DNA of 8,044 nt from Sulfidibacterium sp964598065 (GTDB lineage Bacteria; Bacteroidota; Bacteroidia; Bacteroidales; F082): NCBI GenBank assembly GCA_964598065.1, contig CAZRAW010000104.1:1-8044 (forward strand), written 5' to 3'. Position 1 is the first letter of the stretch, and each line of letters opens with the position of its first letter. The translations under genes were made by a program, and so were the position numbers. Under the pieces are notes generated by a model. It made no database searches, was not told the origin of the DNA, and saw only the letters and a list, made by a program, of their open reading frames with translations. This document shows, piece after piece, positions 1 through 6,878 of this stretch.

Positions 1-606
1 ATGCTTGTTTTTCACCGGAAAGTAAACGGGATTTTTCAGAATAAAACGATAGGGGAGTTGTGCATCGTTACCGGCATAATCAACGCCAACACGATCAGTG
101 GCAATAATCCGTTTCTCCGCAGGGCTAAATCCGTCATCGGAAATCCATAAAACATTTCCCAACAGGGAAACTCCGTTTTGCACAAGGGTGATACCCAGCG
201 CCTGGCATACTTTGGCCGGGCCGTTGGTGAATTGCTTTTCTCCCGAAGGCATTTTCCGGCGAGTCTGTTGAATTTCAATTCCTTCCGTCGGGATAATGCC
301 TCTTATTAAAACCGCATGGGGGATGTCTTTTGTAGCGGTTACCACATTAAACAGGTGATGCATACCGTAAGTAAAATACACGTAGCTGATACCTCCCGGC
401 TGGTACATGGTTTCGGTACGTGTTGTGCGCCTTCCGTTGTAGGCATGAGAAGCTCTGTCAATAATACCGGCATAAGCCTCGGTTTCGACAATCATTCCGC
501 CACACAATTTTCCTCCGATATTACTGAACAGATATTTGCCTAATAAGCCTTTGGCTATCTTCACTACATCCGGTTGCCGGTAAAAGGAAACAGACAGCTT
601 TTTCAC
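1..606 (-). CDS. mpg: DNA-3-methyladenine glycosylase, AAG/MPG family (3' end cut by window edge)
   Basis: Base-excision repair enzyme that flips out alkylated or deaminated purines (3-methyladenine, hypoxanthine and related lesions) and cuts the N-glycosidic bond. The 202 visible codons match the human AAG fold closely. The VETEAY motif places the catalytic acid at E43 (human E125) and a pocket tyrosine at Y45. H54 matches human H136, the YVYFTYGM block carries the DNA-intercalating tyrosine Y80 (human Y162), N87 matches N169, and R102 in VLIRG matches R182. An NGPAKVCQALGI block follows. No stop codon is reached before base 1, but family length (about 200 aa) suggests only a few residues are missing. 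The start is GTG at 606-604, because an in-frame TAG lies two codons upstream and no ATG precedes the conserved region. The GAGGAAG just before it abuts the GTG. The gene starts 6 bases after the barrel gene's stop, so the two are probably co-transcribed. Identification is firm; the start is slightly less so. Confidence 0.95.
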   Translation of the reverse strand, partial: MKKLSVSFYRQPDVVKIAKGLLGKYLFSNIGGKLCGGMIVETEAYAGIIDRASHAYNGRRTTRTETMYQPGGISYVYFTYGMHHLFNVVTATKDIPHAVLIRGIIPTEGIEIQQTRRKMPSGEKQFTNGPAKVCQALGITLVQNGVSLLGNVLWISDDGFSPAEKRIIATDRVGVDYAGNDAQLPYRFILKNPVYFPVKNKH

Positions 607-612
607 CTTCCT

Positions 613-1332
613 CTAATTAAGATAATAGGTGTAGCCCAGACTGGCTGTTATAAATATTAGATTCATTTTTACGCTTATGTCGTATGGATTATCATTCCAT
701 CCAATACCGGTAACATGTTTAAAGTTGGCTTTGGAGTAAAGAAGCCTTCCTTCGAAAAAGAAACCGTGTTTTTTTAGTTTGATGTGTAATTTGGTTCCCA
801 CCCCGTAAGCAAAGGAAAATGTCTTGCCACGGTAGCGATAATAGTCATAAGGTTTATTGGGCCCCGGAGGAATAATGCTGGTAAAAACATATTGATACTC
901 CGGCGAATAGGTTCCAAGAAGGCCTCCGAGCAAAGAAATTTCCCAGGAAAACTTTTTTCCAATAGGCAAGGACAAATAGGGTCTGAAGAAAAAGCCGCCC
1001 AGCGACCATCCTGCCGTACTCGTTATCTGCTTTTGTGTATCATCCATTATATTTTCATAATATTTACTCAACTTATTAAAACTGTATTTTGCCGAATTGA
1101 ATTCTACCTGCACCCCCATCCCGAAATTGTTAGTAAGCTGGTAGTCGTAAGCAACCTGAATGTGATAGCCCATAGCTGCCAAACCCGAAGAACTGTCGGC
1201 AAGATTGTTGTCTGCCAAATCACCCATTGGGAACATGGCTCCGGCAGAAAGGCCAAATGTCTGCATCCCCGCCTGACTAAATGCAGAAACCGAAAATAAA
1301 AAGGCAGACAGAAAAAGGATAAATCTTTTCAT
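613..1332 (-). CDS. Small outer-membrane beta-barrel protein (porin-like, function unknown)
   Basis: 239 aa. The N-terminus is a classic signal peptide: MKR, then a hydrophobic stretch, then SAFSQ-AG as a likely signal peptidase I site near residues 20-21. The mature part alternates glycine/aromatic-rich amphipathic segments with polar turns. I count about eight candidate strands, at roughly residues 25-36, 50-67, 70-86, 108-124, 128-147, 170-186, 190-206 and 222-238. The C-terminus ends in aromatic residues (GYTYYL plus N), as outer-membrane barrels usually do. This resembles the 8-stranded OmpA/OmpW-like 'outer membrane beta-barrel' families common in Bacteroidota. No peptidoglycan-binding domain or T9SS C-terminal sorting domain is visible. 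The substrate or role cannot be read from the sequence. ATG start; a perfect TAnnTTTG box lies about 23 bases upstream, and mpg follows 6 bases after the stop. Confidence 0.8.
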   Translation of the reverse strand: MKRFILFLSAFLFSVSAFSQAGMQTFGLSAGAMFPMGDLADNNLADSSSGLAAMGYHIQVAYDYQLTNNFGMGVQVEFNSAKYSFNKLSKYYENIMDDTQKQITSTAGWSLGGFFFRPYLSLPIGKKFSWEISLLGGLLGTYSPEYQYVFTSIIPPGPNKPYDYYRYRGKTFSFAYGVGTKLHIKLKKHGFFFEGRLLYSKANFKHVTGIGWNDNPYDISVKMNLIFITASLGYTYYLN

Positions 1333-1354
1333 AATGTAGTATTTTAATTTATAA

Positions 1355-1362
1355 CAAAGGTA
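1355..1362 (-). promoter_or_regulatory. Candidate Bacteroidota -7 promoter box for the barrel-mpg pair
   Basis: On the minus strand this reads TACCTTTG, a perfect match to the Bacteroidota sigma-ABfr -7 consensus TAnnTTTG. It lies 22 bases upstream of the barrel gene's ATG, giving a short leader of about 15 bases. No good TTG -33 element sits 19-21 bases further upstream, so the assignment rests on the -7 match and position. The 117-base gap to recQ contains no convincing terminator. Confidence 0.5.
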
Positions 1363-1449
1363 ACAAATTAGTTATTGTTTCACTACTATTGTACCGGAAC
1401 AGGAAAGTTCAGGCAATTATAGCCATAAACAAAAACCAAAAAATCTATT

Positions 1450-3378
1450 TCACAATTCCAGCTTCAACTCATCATACAAGCGCAAGCGTTCATCTTTTTG
1501 CCGGATAAGTGTGCCGTTATCGAGCAACCATTCAATAACAGAAAGTATTTTATCTTCTTCAAAGTCAGGCACGAAAGGTACAATTTCATATAAGTGTCTG
1601 GCATTATTGGATAGTAGAACTTTAATTTTGCTTTCAATTTGTTCAAATTCAAGAGTGTTAAGGCCTGTTTCATTCACTGAGAGACACACATCGCAAATGC
1701 CACAACGGTTTCCATGGGCTTCCCCAAAATATCGTAGCAGTTGAATGCTACGGCACTCGCGACTGTTATTCAGAAAATCGATCAGCGCCTCCAACCGCTG
1801 TGCGGCAGCATCTTTTAGGTTCTGATAGTTTTCTTTGGAAAATCCGATATTTACAACAGGTAGCCTAACCGTATTATAAAAAATCTGAGGCTGTGATTTT
1901 AATGGAAAATAGCTTATAATCTTTGATTTACTCAGATAAGACAAAGCAGCGATAACGCTTTCCGGTTTCATCTCCGTACGTTTGGCTATTTGTTTTTCGT
2001 AAATATTCACATAATCTGTAAACAATCCGCCATAGGAGCGTAGCATCTCTTTCAAAAGCCTTTCGAACTTTGCGTTCTCAACGATAAAACGGTACAGCTG
2101 TTCATTATTCAGCAGAATTTTCATCCTTGAATAGTGGCCTGCTGATTCGTCAAAAGCAATAAAGCCCTCCTTTTCCAAAAGTTTAATGGCATTGTAAGCA
2201 GTGAGTAGTCCGAAACCATAATAATTTACGAAATCAGTAATCTTGAAATTATACCCCATGTCTTTACCGCTGCCTTCGGGGATATTAAAATAGTTTCCCA
2301 ATGCATTGTAGATATTACGGATGGTTTTTATGTCGGGAAAAGATTCGGTGAGTTGTTTTTTGGCATGGCCGATATCCTGGTTATTAAAGAGAAGGGAAGC
2401 CACTGCCTGTTTTCCATCGCGCCCTGCACGCCCAGCTTCCTGGAAATATGATTCCAGACAATTGGGAAGGTTGTAATGAATAACCTGTCGTACGTCGGAT
2501 TTGTCAATACCCATCCCGAAAGCATTGGTAGCTACCATAATCCTTATCTGTCCGAGGTTCCAGGCATGTTGCCGCTGGCTTCGTATGGCATTGTCGAGTC
2601 CGGCATGATAGGAGGTGGCCGATATTTTGTTTTTCAATAGAATCTCCGACAGCTCCAGGGTTTTTTTCCGGCTTCGTACATACACAATGGCAGTTCCTTT
2701 TGTGTTTCTTAAAAGATGGATGATACGGCTGATTTTATCGTTTTCTTTGTAAACGCGATAGGCAAGATTTCTGCGCTCGAAACTACTTTTAAAGATATTT
2801 GCCGATTTGAAACGAAGTTTATCTATAATGTCTTCCACAACTCTTGGGGTAGCTGTTGCCGTTAGAGCCAATACCGGAACATCCGGGAAAAAGGTTCTTA
2901 CCTCGGCAATTCTCAAATAGGGAGGACGAAAATTATAACCCCATTGCGAAATACAATGTGCTTCATCTACGGCAATGAGATTTACAGCAATCTTAGCAAG
3001 CGCCAGCTGAAAAGCCGGGTTCATTAATCGTTCGGGTGAAACATAGAGAAATTTTAGTTTGTTATGGATAGCATTGGAAAAAATAGATTCTATCTCATTG
3101 TAATAAAGCCCGGTATAAAGAGCCCTGGCAGGAATATTCATTTTTCTGAGCCGGTCAACCTGATCTTTCATAAGGGCTACCAGCGGAGTGATCACCAGGC
3201 AGCATCCCGGTTTTATCAGAGCAGGAATTTGAAAGGTCAGCGATTTTCCGCCACCGGTAGGCAAAAGGGCAAAAGTATCCCGACCGAGAAGTACGGAATC
3301 GATAATCTCCTCCTGCATGGGACGAAATTGGGAGAACCCCCAGTATTTTGTCAATATTTCTTTTGCCTCTTTACCCAA
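1450..3378 (-). CDS. recQ: RecQ-family ATP-dependent DNA helicase with displaced zinc domain
   Basis: 642 aa, 3'-5' superfamily 2 DNA helicase expected to unwind forks and recombination intermediates. All core motifs are present in order: motif 0 (FSQFRPMQ, 15-22), Walker A (TGGGKS, 41-46), Ia (ITPLVALMKDQV, 63-74), DEAH (138-141), the aromatic-rich loop (SQWGYNFRPPY, 144-154), TATAT (173-177), IV (IVYVRSRKKT, 231-240), V (ATNAFGMGID, 283-292) and VI (QEAGRAGRDG, 313-322). Four cysteines, C542, C559, C562 and C565, have the 17-3-3 spacing of the E. coli RecQ zinc ligands, but lie about 160 residues later. The intervening 350-520 stretch looks winged-helix-like. No HRDC domain is evident. The start is TTG at 3378-3376: an in-frame TGA lies six codons upstream, and the first ATG (M21) would remove motif 0. 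The gene lies 87 bases downstream of the HD gene, and the gap holds only a one-mismatch -7 box (3415-3422). Bacteroidota often carry several RecQ paralogues, so recQ is a family symbol. Confidence 0.93.
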   Translation of the reverse strand: MGKEAKEILTKYWGFSQFRPMQEEIIDSVLLGRDTFALLPTGGGKSLTFQIPALIKPGCCLVITPLVALMKDQVDRLRKMNIPARALYTGLYYNEIESIFSNAIHNKLKFLYVSPERLMNPAFQLALAKIAVNLIAVDEAHCISQWGYNFRPPYLRIAEVRTFFPDVPVLALTATATPRVVEDIIDKLRFKSANIFKSSFERRNLAYRVYKENDKISRIIHLLRNTKGTAIVYVRSRKKTLELSEILLKNKISATSYHAGLDNAIRSQRQHAWNLGQIRIMVATNAFGMGIDKSDVRQVIHYNLPNCLESYFQEAGRAGRDGKQAVASLLFNNQDIGHAKKQLTESFPDIKTIRNIYNALGNYFNIPEGSGKDMGYNFKITDFVNYYGFGLLTAYNAIKLLEKEGFIAFDESAGHYSRMKILLNNEQLYRFIVENAKFERLLKEMLRSYGGLFTDYVNIYEKQIAKRTEMKPESVIAALSYLSKSKIISYFPLKSQPQIFYNTVRLPVVNIGFSKENYQNLKDAAAQRLEALIDFLNNSRECRSIQLLRYFGEAHGNRCGICDVCLSVNETGLNTLEFEQIESKIKVLLSNNARHLYEIVPFVPDFEEDKILSVIEWLLDNGTLIRQKDERLRLYDELKLEL

Positions 3379-3465
3379 AGATTTTTCTTTTATCCTTCAG
3401 GCTTCTATCGAAACCAAAGGTGTTAATGAAAAGATAAAGGTAATAAAAATTACAGAAAGCCGATC

Positions 3466-4725
3466 CTAATCTGTTGCGGATGTCGAAATATCTTTTGGAT
3501 AACAAAGGAAATATTTGGTTGTAGGCTTTGATAACAGATTGATATTTAGCTGGTCGGAAACATCGATAATGTCTTTTACCGTACCATCTTTAAATAAAAT
3601 ATTGATGTTGTCGGTGCCTGGATGATAGGTGTAATTAGCAGTTTTCTCAAAAAATACAAAATACGGAATTTCTTCTTCCTTGAGATGATACTTTTTCTTT
3701 GTAGCTTCCCTGATGACACTGATTTTTTCCGGCGAGAAAGGTTCGTTTTGCATTTCAATACGAAACAACCTGCGGTTTACCAGCGCTCTGCTCAAATGCG
3801 ACAGAATTTTGTCGGGGTGATCCATCCATAACTTCAAAGAAGTGTAAATATCGTAATCGTCCAGTAAAGCAAAAGTATCCAATACGCGGTTGTCTTCCAG
3901 GAAATGTTTTTCGTGAACATCATTTTCAAGGAAGAACTGCAGGGCCGGGGTTGCTGCCTTAGGCGATTGGCCGTTCATGGCCAGCCACTTGGCACGTTTC
4001 AGTAGATGAATGGCCATATACTCGGCTACAAGCACCGTTTTATGTAAATAGACCTGCCAATACATGATGCGGCGGGCGGTGATGAATTTTTCCACCGAAT
4101 AGATGCCTTTGTATTCAATTACAGGCTCATCTCCGGCAATTTGCAGCATGTTCAGCAGCCGTTCGTAGTTGATAGTTCCCTCGGAAACACCCGTAAAGAA
4201 ACTGTCGCGTTTGAGATAATCCAGCCGGTCCATATCAAACTGACTCGAAATAAGTTTATGTAAGAAACGTTTTTCATATCGGTCTTTAAAAATATCCAGC
4301 GCCATCTGCAGACTTCCGCCAAATTCTTTGTTCAGCCGTTGCATAAACCACAGCGAAATCTGCTCGTGGCTCACGGTGTTTACAATACTGTGTTCCAACG
4401 CATGCGAATAAGGTCCGTGTCCAACATCGTGCAACAGCATGGCCGTTTCCGTTGCATGCTGTTCCTCTTTTGTGATAGTATGTCCTTTCCATCGTAGTTC
4501 GGCCAGCGCCCGGGTCATCAAATGCATGGCTCCGAGGGAGTGATGAAAACGGGTATGCAAAGCTCCCGGATAAACCAAATGCGCGAGGCCCAGCTGCTTT
4601 ATCCGGCGTAATCGCTGAAAGACAGGATGTTCTATAATGTCAAAAATCTTATCGTCGGTGATGGAAATAAACCCATAAACCGGATCGTTGAATATTTTAC
4701 GCTTGTTAATCTGCAGATTGCTCAT
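3466..4725 (-). CDS. HD-domain phosphohydrolase (COG1078 / SAMHD1-like dNTPase family)
   Basis: 419 aa, a putative metal-dependent phosphohydrolase of the HD superfamily. The N-terminal part is typical of the COG1078 group related to dGTP triphosphohydrolases and SAMHD1: NDPVYGFI (13-20), HPVFQRLRRIKQLG (33-46), TRFHHSLGAMHL (58-69), LLHDVGHGPYSHALE (97-111), and DMDRLDYLKRD (164-174). The likely metal ligands H62, H99, D100 and D166 are all present. The substrate is probably a (d)NTP, but is not proven by sequence. The ATG at 4725 is preferred: a longer reading from a TTG at 4857 adds 44 residues without family similarity and would run across the candidate promoter at 4833-4840, whereas family similarity starts right after the ATG. 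The gene is divergent from porX, and recQ follows on the same strand. Confidence 0.88.
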   Translation of the reverse strand: MSNLQINKRKIFNDPVYGFISITDDKIFDIIEHPVFQRLRRIKQLGLAHLVYPGALHTRFHHSLGAMHLMTRALAELRWKGHTITKEEQHATETAMLLHDVGHGPYSHALEHSIVNTVSHEQISLWFMQRLNKEFGGSLQMALDIFKDRYEKRFLHKLISSQFDMDRLDYLKRDSFFTGVSEGTINYERLLNMLQIAGDEPVIEYKGIYSVEKFITARRIMYWQVYLHKTVLVAEYMAIHLLKRAKWLAMNGQSPKAATPALQFFLENDVHEKHFLEDNRVLDTFALLDDYDIYTSLKLWMDHPDKILSHLSRALVNRRLFRIEMQNEPFSPEKISVIREATKKKYHLKEEEIPYFVFFEKTANYTYHPGTDNINILFKDGTVKDIIDVSDQLNINLLSKPTTKYFLCYPKDISTSATD

Positions 4726-4734
4726 AATTTTTGT

Positions 4735-4742
4735 TAAATTTG
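4735..4742 (+). promoter_or_regulatory. Candidate -7 box for the porX-tsaE-ald operon
   Basis: Reads TAAATTTG on the plus strand, a full match to TAnnTTTG. It would give a leader of roughly 135 bases before the porX ATG. The spacing to the nearest upstream TTG (4718-4720, 14 bases) is shorter than the usual 19-21, so support is limited. One-mismatch alternatives, GAACTTTG at 4776-4783 and TGCTTTTG at 4782-4789, lie closer to the gene. Confidence 0.25.
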
Positions 4743-4770
4743 TTTTCTCCGATAAATATAACGGAAGAAA

Positions 4771-4803
4771 AACCGGAACTTTGCTTTTGGTATATATCCG
4801 GTT
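4771..4803. repeat. Perfect 7-bp inverted repeat between the divergent genes
   Basis: AACCGGA at 4771-4777 is matched by its exact reverse complement TCCGGTT at 4797-4803, with an AT-rich 19-base spacer. It sits between the candidate minus-strand -7 box of the HD gene and the porX start. This is a plausible operator dyad, or a leader hairpin in transcripts from either direction. There is no uridine run directly after either arm, so a terminator is unlikely. Chance occurrence cannot be excluded. Confidence 0.4.
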
Positions 4804-4832
4804 ACAAAAACGGGGCTTATTTAAAATTAAAA

Positions 4833-4840
4833 CAAAGATA
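4833..4840 (-). promoter_or_regulatory. Candidate -7 promoter box for the HD phosphohydrolase gene
   Basis: Reads TATCTTTG on the minus strand, matching TAnnTTTG exactly. It lies about 107 bases upstream of the chosen ATG. The -33 TTG is poor, as the nearest one is about 14 bases upstream of the box. Its position inside the longer TTG-started reading supports the shorter ATG start for the HD gene. Confidence 0.4.
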
Positions 4841-4882
4841 CGCCATATATCGGACAATCAGTAGGAACAAAAATAATCGAAA

Positions 4883-6439
4883 ATGAATAAAACACGCATA
4901 CTTTGGGCAGATGATGAAATAGTCATGTTGAAACCTCACATTATTTATCTTGAAGAGAAAGGATTCGATGTAGTAGCTGTGAATAGTGGGAGTGAGGCGC
5001 TGGAACTTGTTACTGAAGAAAATTTTGATATTATTTTTCTAGATGAACAAATGCCCGGTTTAAGCGGTATTGAAGTTCTGGAAAGAATAAAAGAGGTACG
5101 CCCGAATATTCCGGTGGTTATGATTACCAAAAGTGAGGAAGAGTCCATTATGGAAGATGCTATAGGCTCTAATATTGCCGACTATCTGATAAAGCCCGTA
5201 AAACCCAGCCAGATTCTTCTGTCGCTCAAACGCAATTTGGAAAATAAGAAACTGGCCGGAGAGAAGGCTACCCAGATTTACCAGCAGGAGTTTCGTGAAA
5301 TCGGCATGCAGCTTCAGGACAGACTTACCTACGAGGGGTGGGGCGATGTGTATCGAAAATTAGTTCGCTGGGATATCGAGCTTGAAAAATCGGATGATGA
5401 GGGTATTAGCGAAGTTCTGAAAATGCAAATGAACGAAGCCAATATGGGCTTTGCAAAATTCTACGAACGTAATTATGCCGACTGGCTTTATGGTAATACG
5501 GAAGATAAGCCTGTTCTTTCGCATACATTGATTAAAGAGAAGATTTTTCCAAGGTTGGAAGATGGTAAAAAGATTTTTTTGCTCGTTGTCGATAATCTGC
5601 GTTATGACCAGTGGAAGATTATTGAACCTATGATAGGCGAATATCTTCGCGTGGATGAGGACAATCTGTATTACAGCATATTGCCCACCACAACGCAATA
5701 TGCCCGTAATGCTTTGTTTGCCGGAATGATGCCTTTGGAAATCCGCAAACGTTATCCCCGGTTTTGGACAGATGAACAGGAGGAAGGAACAAAAAATCAG
5801 TTCGAGGCCGAGCTGCTGGGAGAACAAATGAAGCGTTACGGAAAAAAGCTAAAGTATTCCTACAATAAAATTCTTCGTCAGGAAGCCGGGCGGAAGCTGG
5901 CAGAAAATATTGCCAATCTGATGGAATATGATCTGAATGTCATTGTGTACAATTTTGTGGACATGCTCTCCCATGCGCGTACCGAGATGGAGATTATCCG
6001 GGAACTGGCCGATGACGAGCCGGCCTACCGCTCGCTGATGAAATCGTGGTTTGAGTACTCTTCGCTGTTTGAAATTATCAAATATTTGTCTGATAAAAAT
6101 GTGAAGATAATAATTACTACTGATCACGGCTCTATACGGGTGCAGAGTCCTGTAAAAATTGTTGGCGATCGCAATGTAAATACCAATTTAAGATACAAAT
6201 TCGGGAAAAGTCTGGCCTACAATGCCAAAGAGGTCTTTGAAATTACAGATCCCGAGAAATTTTTCCTCCCCAAACAAAATGTAAGTACCCGTTGGGTTTT
6301 TACCCGTAAAGCTGATTTCTTTGCCTATCCTAATAATTACAATTACTATGCACGCTATTACTCCAATACGTTTCAGCACGGTGGTATCTCAATGCAGGAG
6401 ATTATGATTCCCATTATTACACTGAGTTCGAAAATGTAA
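4883..6439 (+). CDS. porX: PorX: T9SS response regulator with PglZ/alkaline-phosphatase-like output domain
   Basis: 518 aa, two domains. Residues 1-120 form a CheY-like receiver: acidic pair D10-D11, phosphoacceptor D54 in FLDEQMPG, T82 in VMITKSEE, and K104 in LIKPVKP. A helical linker (about 120-225) leads to a PglZ domain of the alkaline phosphatase superfamily (about 228-515). Its metal and catalytic residues are visible: D237 in LLVVDNLRYD, the TTT nucleophile region at 270-272, D360 and H364 in FVDMLSHAR, D414-H415 in TTDHGS, and H499 in FQHGG. This architecture and length match PorX, known in Porphyromonas gingivalis to act with the kinase PorY and sigma factor SigP in controlling T9SS genes. 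Its PglZ domain has been reported as a zinc-dependent oligonucleotide phosphodiesterase. No porY or sigP gene lies here, which fits porX often being unlinked from its kinase. tsaE overlaps its stop by one base. Cytoplasmic; no helix-turn-helix DNA-binding domain. Confidence 0.93.
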   Translation: MNKTRILWADDEIVMLKPHIIYLEEKGFDVVAVNSGSEALELVTEENFDIIFLDEQMPGLSGIEVLERIKEVRPNIPVVMITKSEEESIMEDAIGSNIADYLIKPVKPSQILLSLKRNLENKKLAGEKATQIYQQEFREIGMQLQDRLTYEGWGDVYRKLVRWDIELEKSDDEGISEVLKMQMNEANMGFAKFYERNYADWLYGNTEDKPVLSHTLIKEKIFPRLEDGKKIFLLVVDNLRYDQWKIIEPMIGEYLRVDEDNLYYSILPTTTQYARNALFAGMMPLEIRKRYPRFWTDEQEEGTKNQFEAELLGEQMKRYGKKLKYSYNKILRQEAGRKLAENIANLMEYDLNVIVYNFVDMLSHARTEMEIIRELADDEPAYRSLMKSWFEYSSLFEIIKYLSDKNVKIIITTDHGSIRVQSPVKIVGDRNVNTNLRYKFGKSLAYNAKEVFEITDPEKFFLPKQNVSTRWVFTRKADFFAYPNNYNYYARYYSNTFQHGGISMQEIMIPIITLSSKM

Positions 6440-6867
6440 TGAAAAAAGTACTCTTTTCAAAAACGCCTGAAGATTTGCCTGCTGCAGCAGCAAAGATTTT
6501 ACAGGATATGGCTCCCGAACGTATTTTTGCGTTTTACGGAGAAATGGGCGCCGGAAAAACAACTTTTATCAAAGCTTTTTGCCAGGTATTGGGGAGCAAC
6601 GATGTAGTAACCAGTCCCACTTTCACTCTTATAAACGAATACAATGATGAAAACCGAAACAGCCTGTACCATTTTGATTTCTATCGTATAAAGCGTATTG
6701 AAGAGGTTTTTGATATAGGATTTGAAGAGTATGTGGATAGTGGAAATTACTGTTTTTTAGAATGGCCGGAGCGTATTTCGGAACTTTTACCCGAATCTTA
6801 CGTATATATTTCCATTGAAGTGAATGAGGATGAAAAGCGAAAGATTACCTATTTTCTCCACAATTAA
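6439..6867 (+). CDS. tsaE: TsaE, tRNA threonylcarbamoyladenosine biosynthesis ATPase
   Basis: 142 aa, normal length for the family. TsaE is the P-loop ATPase that works with TsaB and TsaD to place threonylcarbamoyl on A37 of ANN-decoding tRNAs (t6A). Visible features: Walker A GEMGAGKTT (34-42), the switch-like SPTFTLINEY (59-68), HFDFYRI (78-84) and the signature FLEWPERI (106-113). Start and stop overlap with porX in a TAATG junction and no clear Shine-Dalgarno is seen, so translation is probably coupled to porX. An 11-base gap separates it from the alanine dehydrogenase-like gene. Identification is firm. Its partners TsaB, TsaC and TsaD are not in the window. Confidence 0.95.
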   Translation: MKKVLFSKTPEDLPAAAAKILQDMAPERIFAFYGEMGAGKTTFIKAFCQVLGSNDVVTSPTFTLINEYNDENRNSLYHFDFYRIKRIEEVFDIGFEEYVDSGNYCFLEWPERISELLPESYVYISIEVNEDEKRKITYFLHN

Positions 6868-6878
6868 AAAGACAAACG

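Noticed and set aside
892..1299. 135-codon open frame on the plus strand opposite the barrel gene
   Set aside because: It lies wholly antisense to a gene with a good signal peptide and barrel pattern, and its own translation shows no recognisable features.
1397..1410. GAAC/GTTC hairpin between recQ and the barrel gene as a terminator
   Set aside because: The stem is only 4 bp and no T-run follows on the minus strand.
3415..3422. CACCTTTG on the minus strand as a recQ promoter
   Set aside because: It has one mismatch in the key TA of the -7 box and no TTG at -33 spacing. It could still be weakly active, but I would not annotate it.
1393..4779. ACCGGAAC octamer shared by two intergenic regions (1393-1400 and 4772-4779)
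   Set aside because: The same octamer also occurs inside the recQ coding region near 2874, so it is likely chance.
4726..4857. 44-residue N-terminal extension of the HD protein from a TTG at 4857
   Set aside because: The extension has no family similarity, overlaps the candidate promoter, and the family's conserved start follows the ATG at 4725.
5360..5827. 155-codon open frame on the minus strand inside porX
   Set aside because: It is antisense to a clearly conserved gene and its translation shows no domain, so it is a shadow frame.
4883..6439. PglZ domain as a sign of a BREX phage-defence system
   Set aside because: The domain is fused to a receiver in the PorX arrangement, and no BrxA/B/C, PglX or BrxL genes surround it. 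The neighbours are housekeeping genes.
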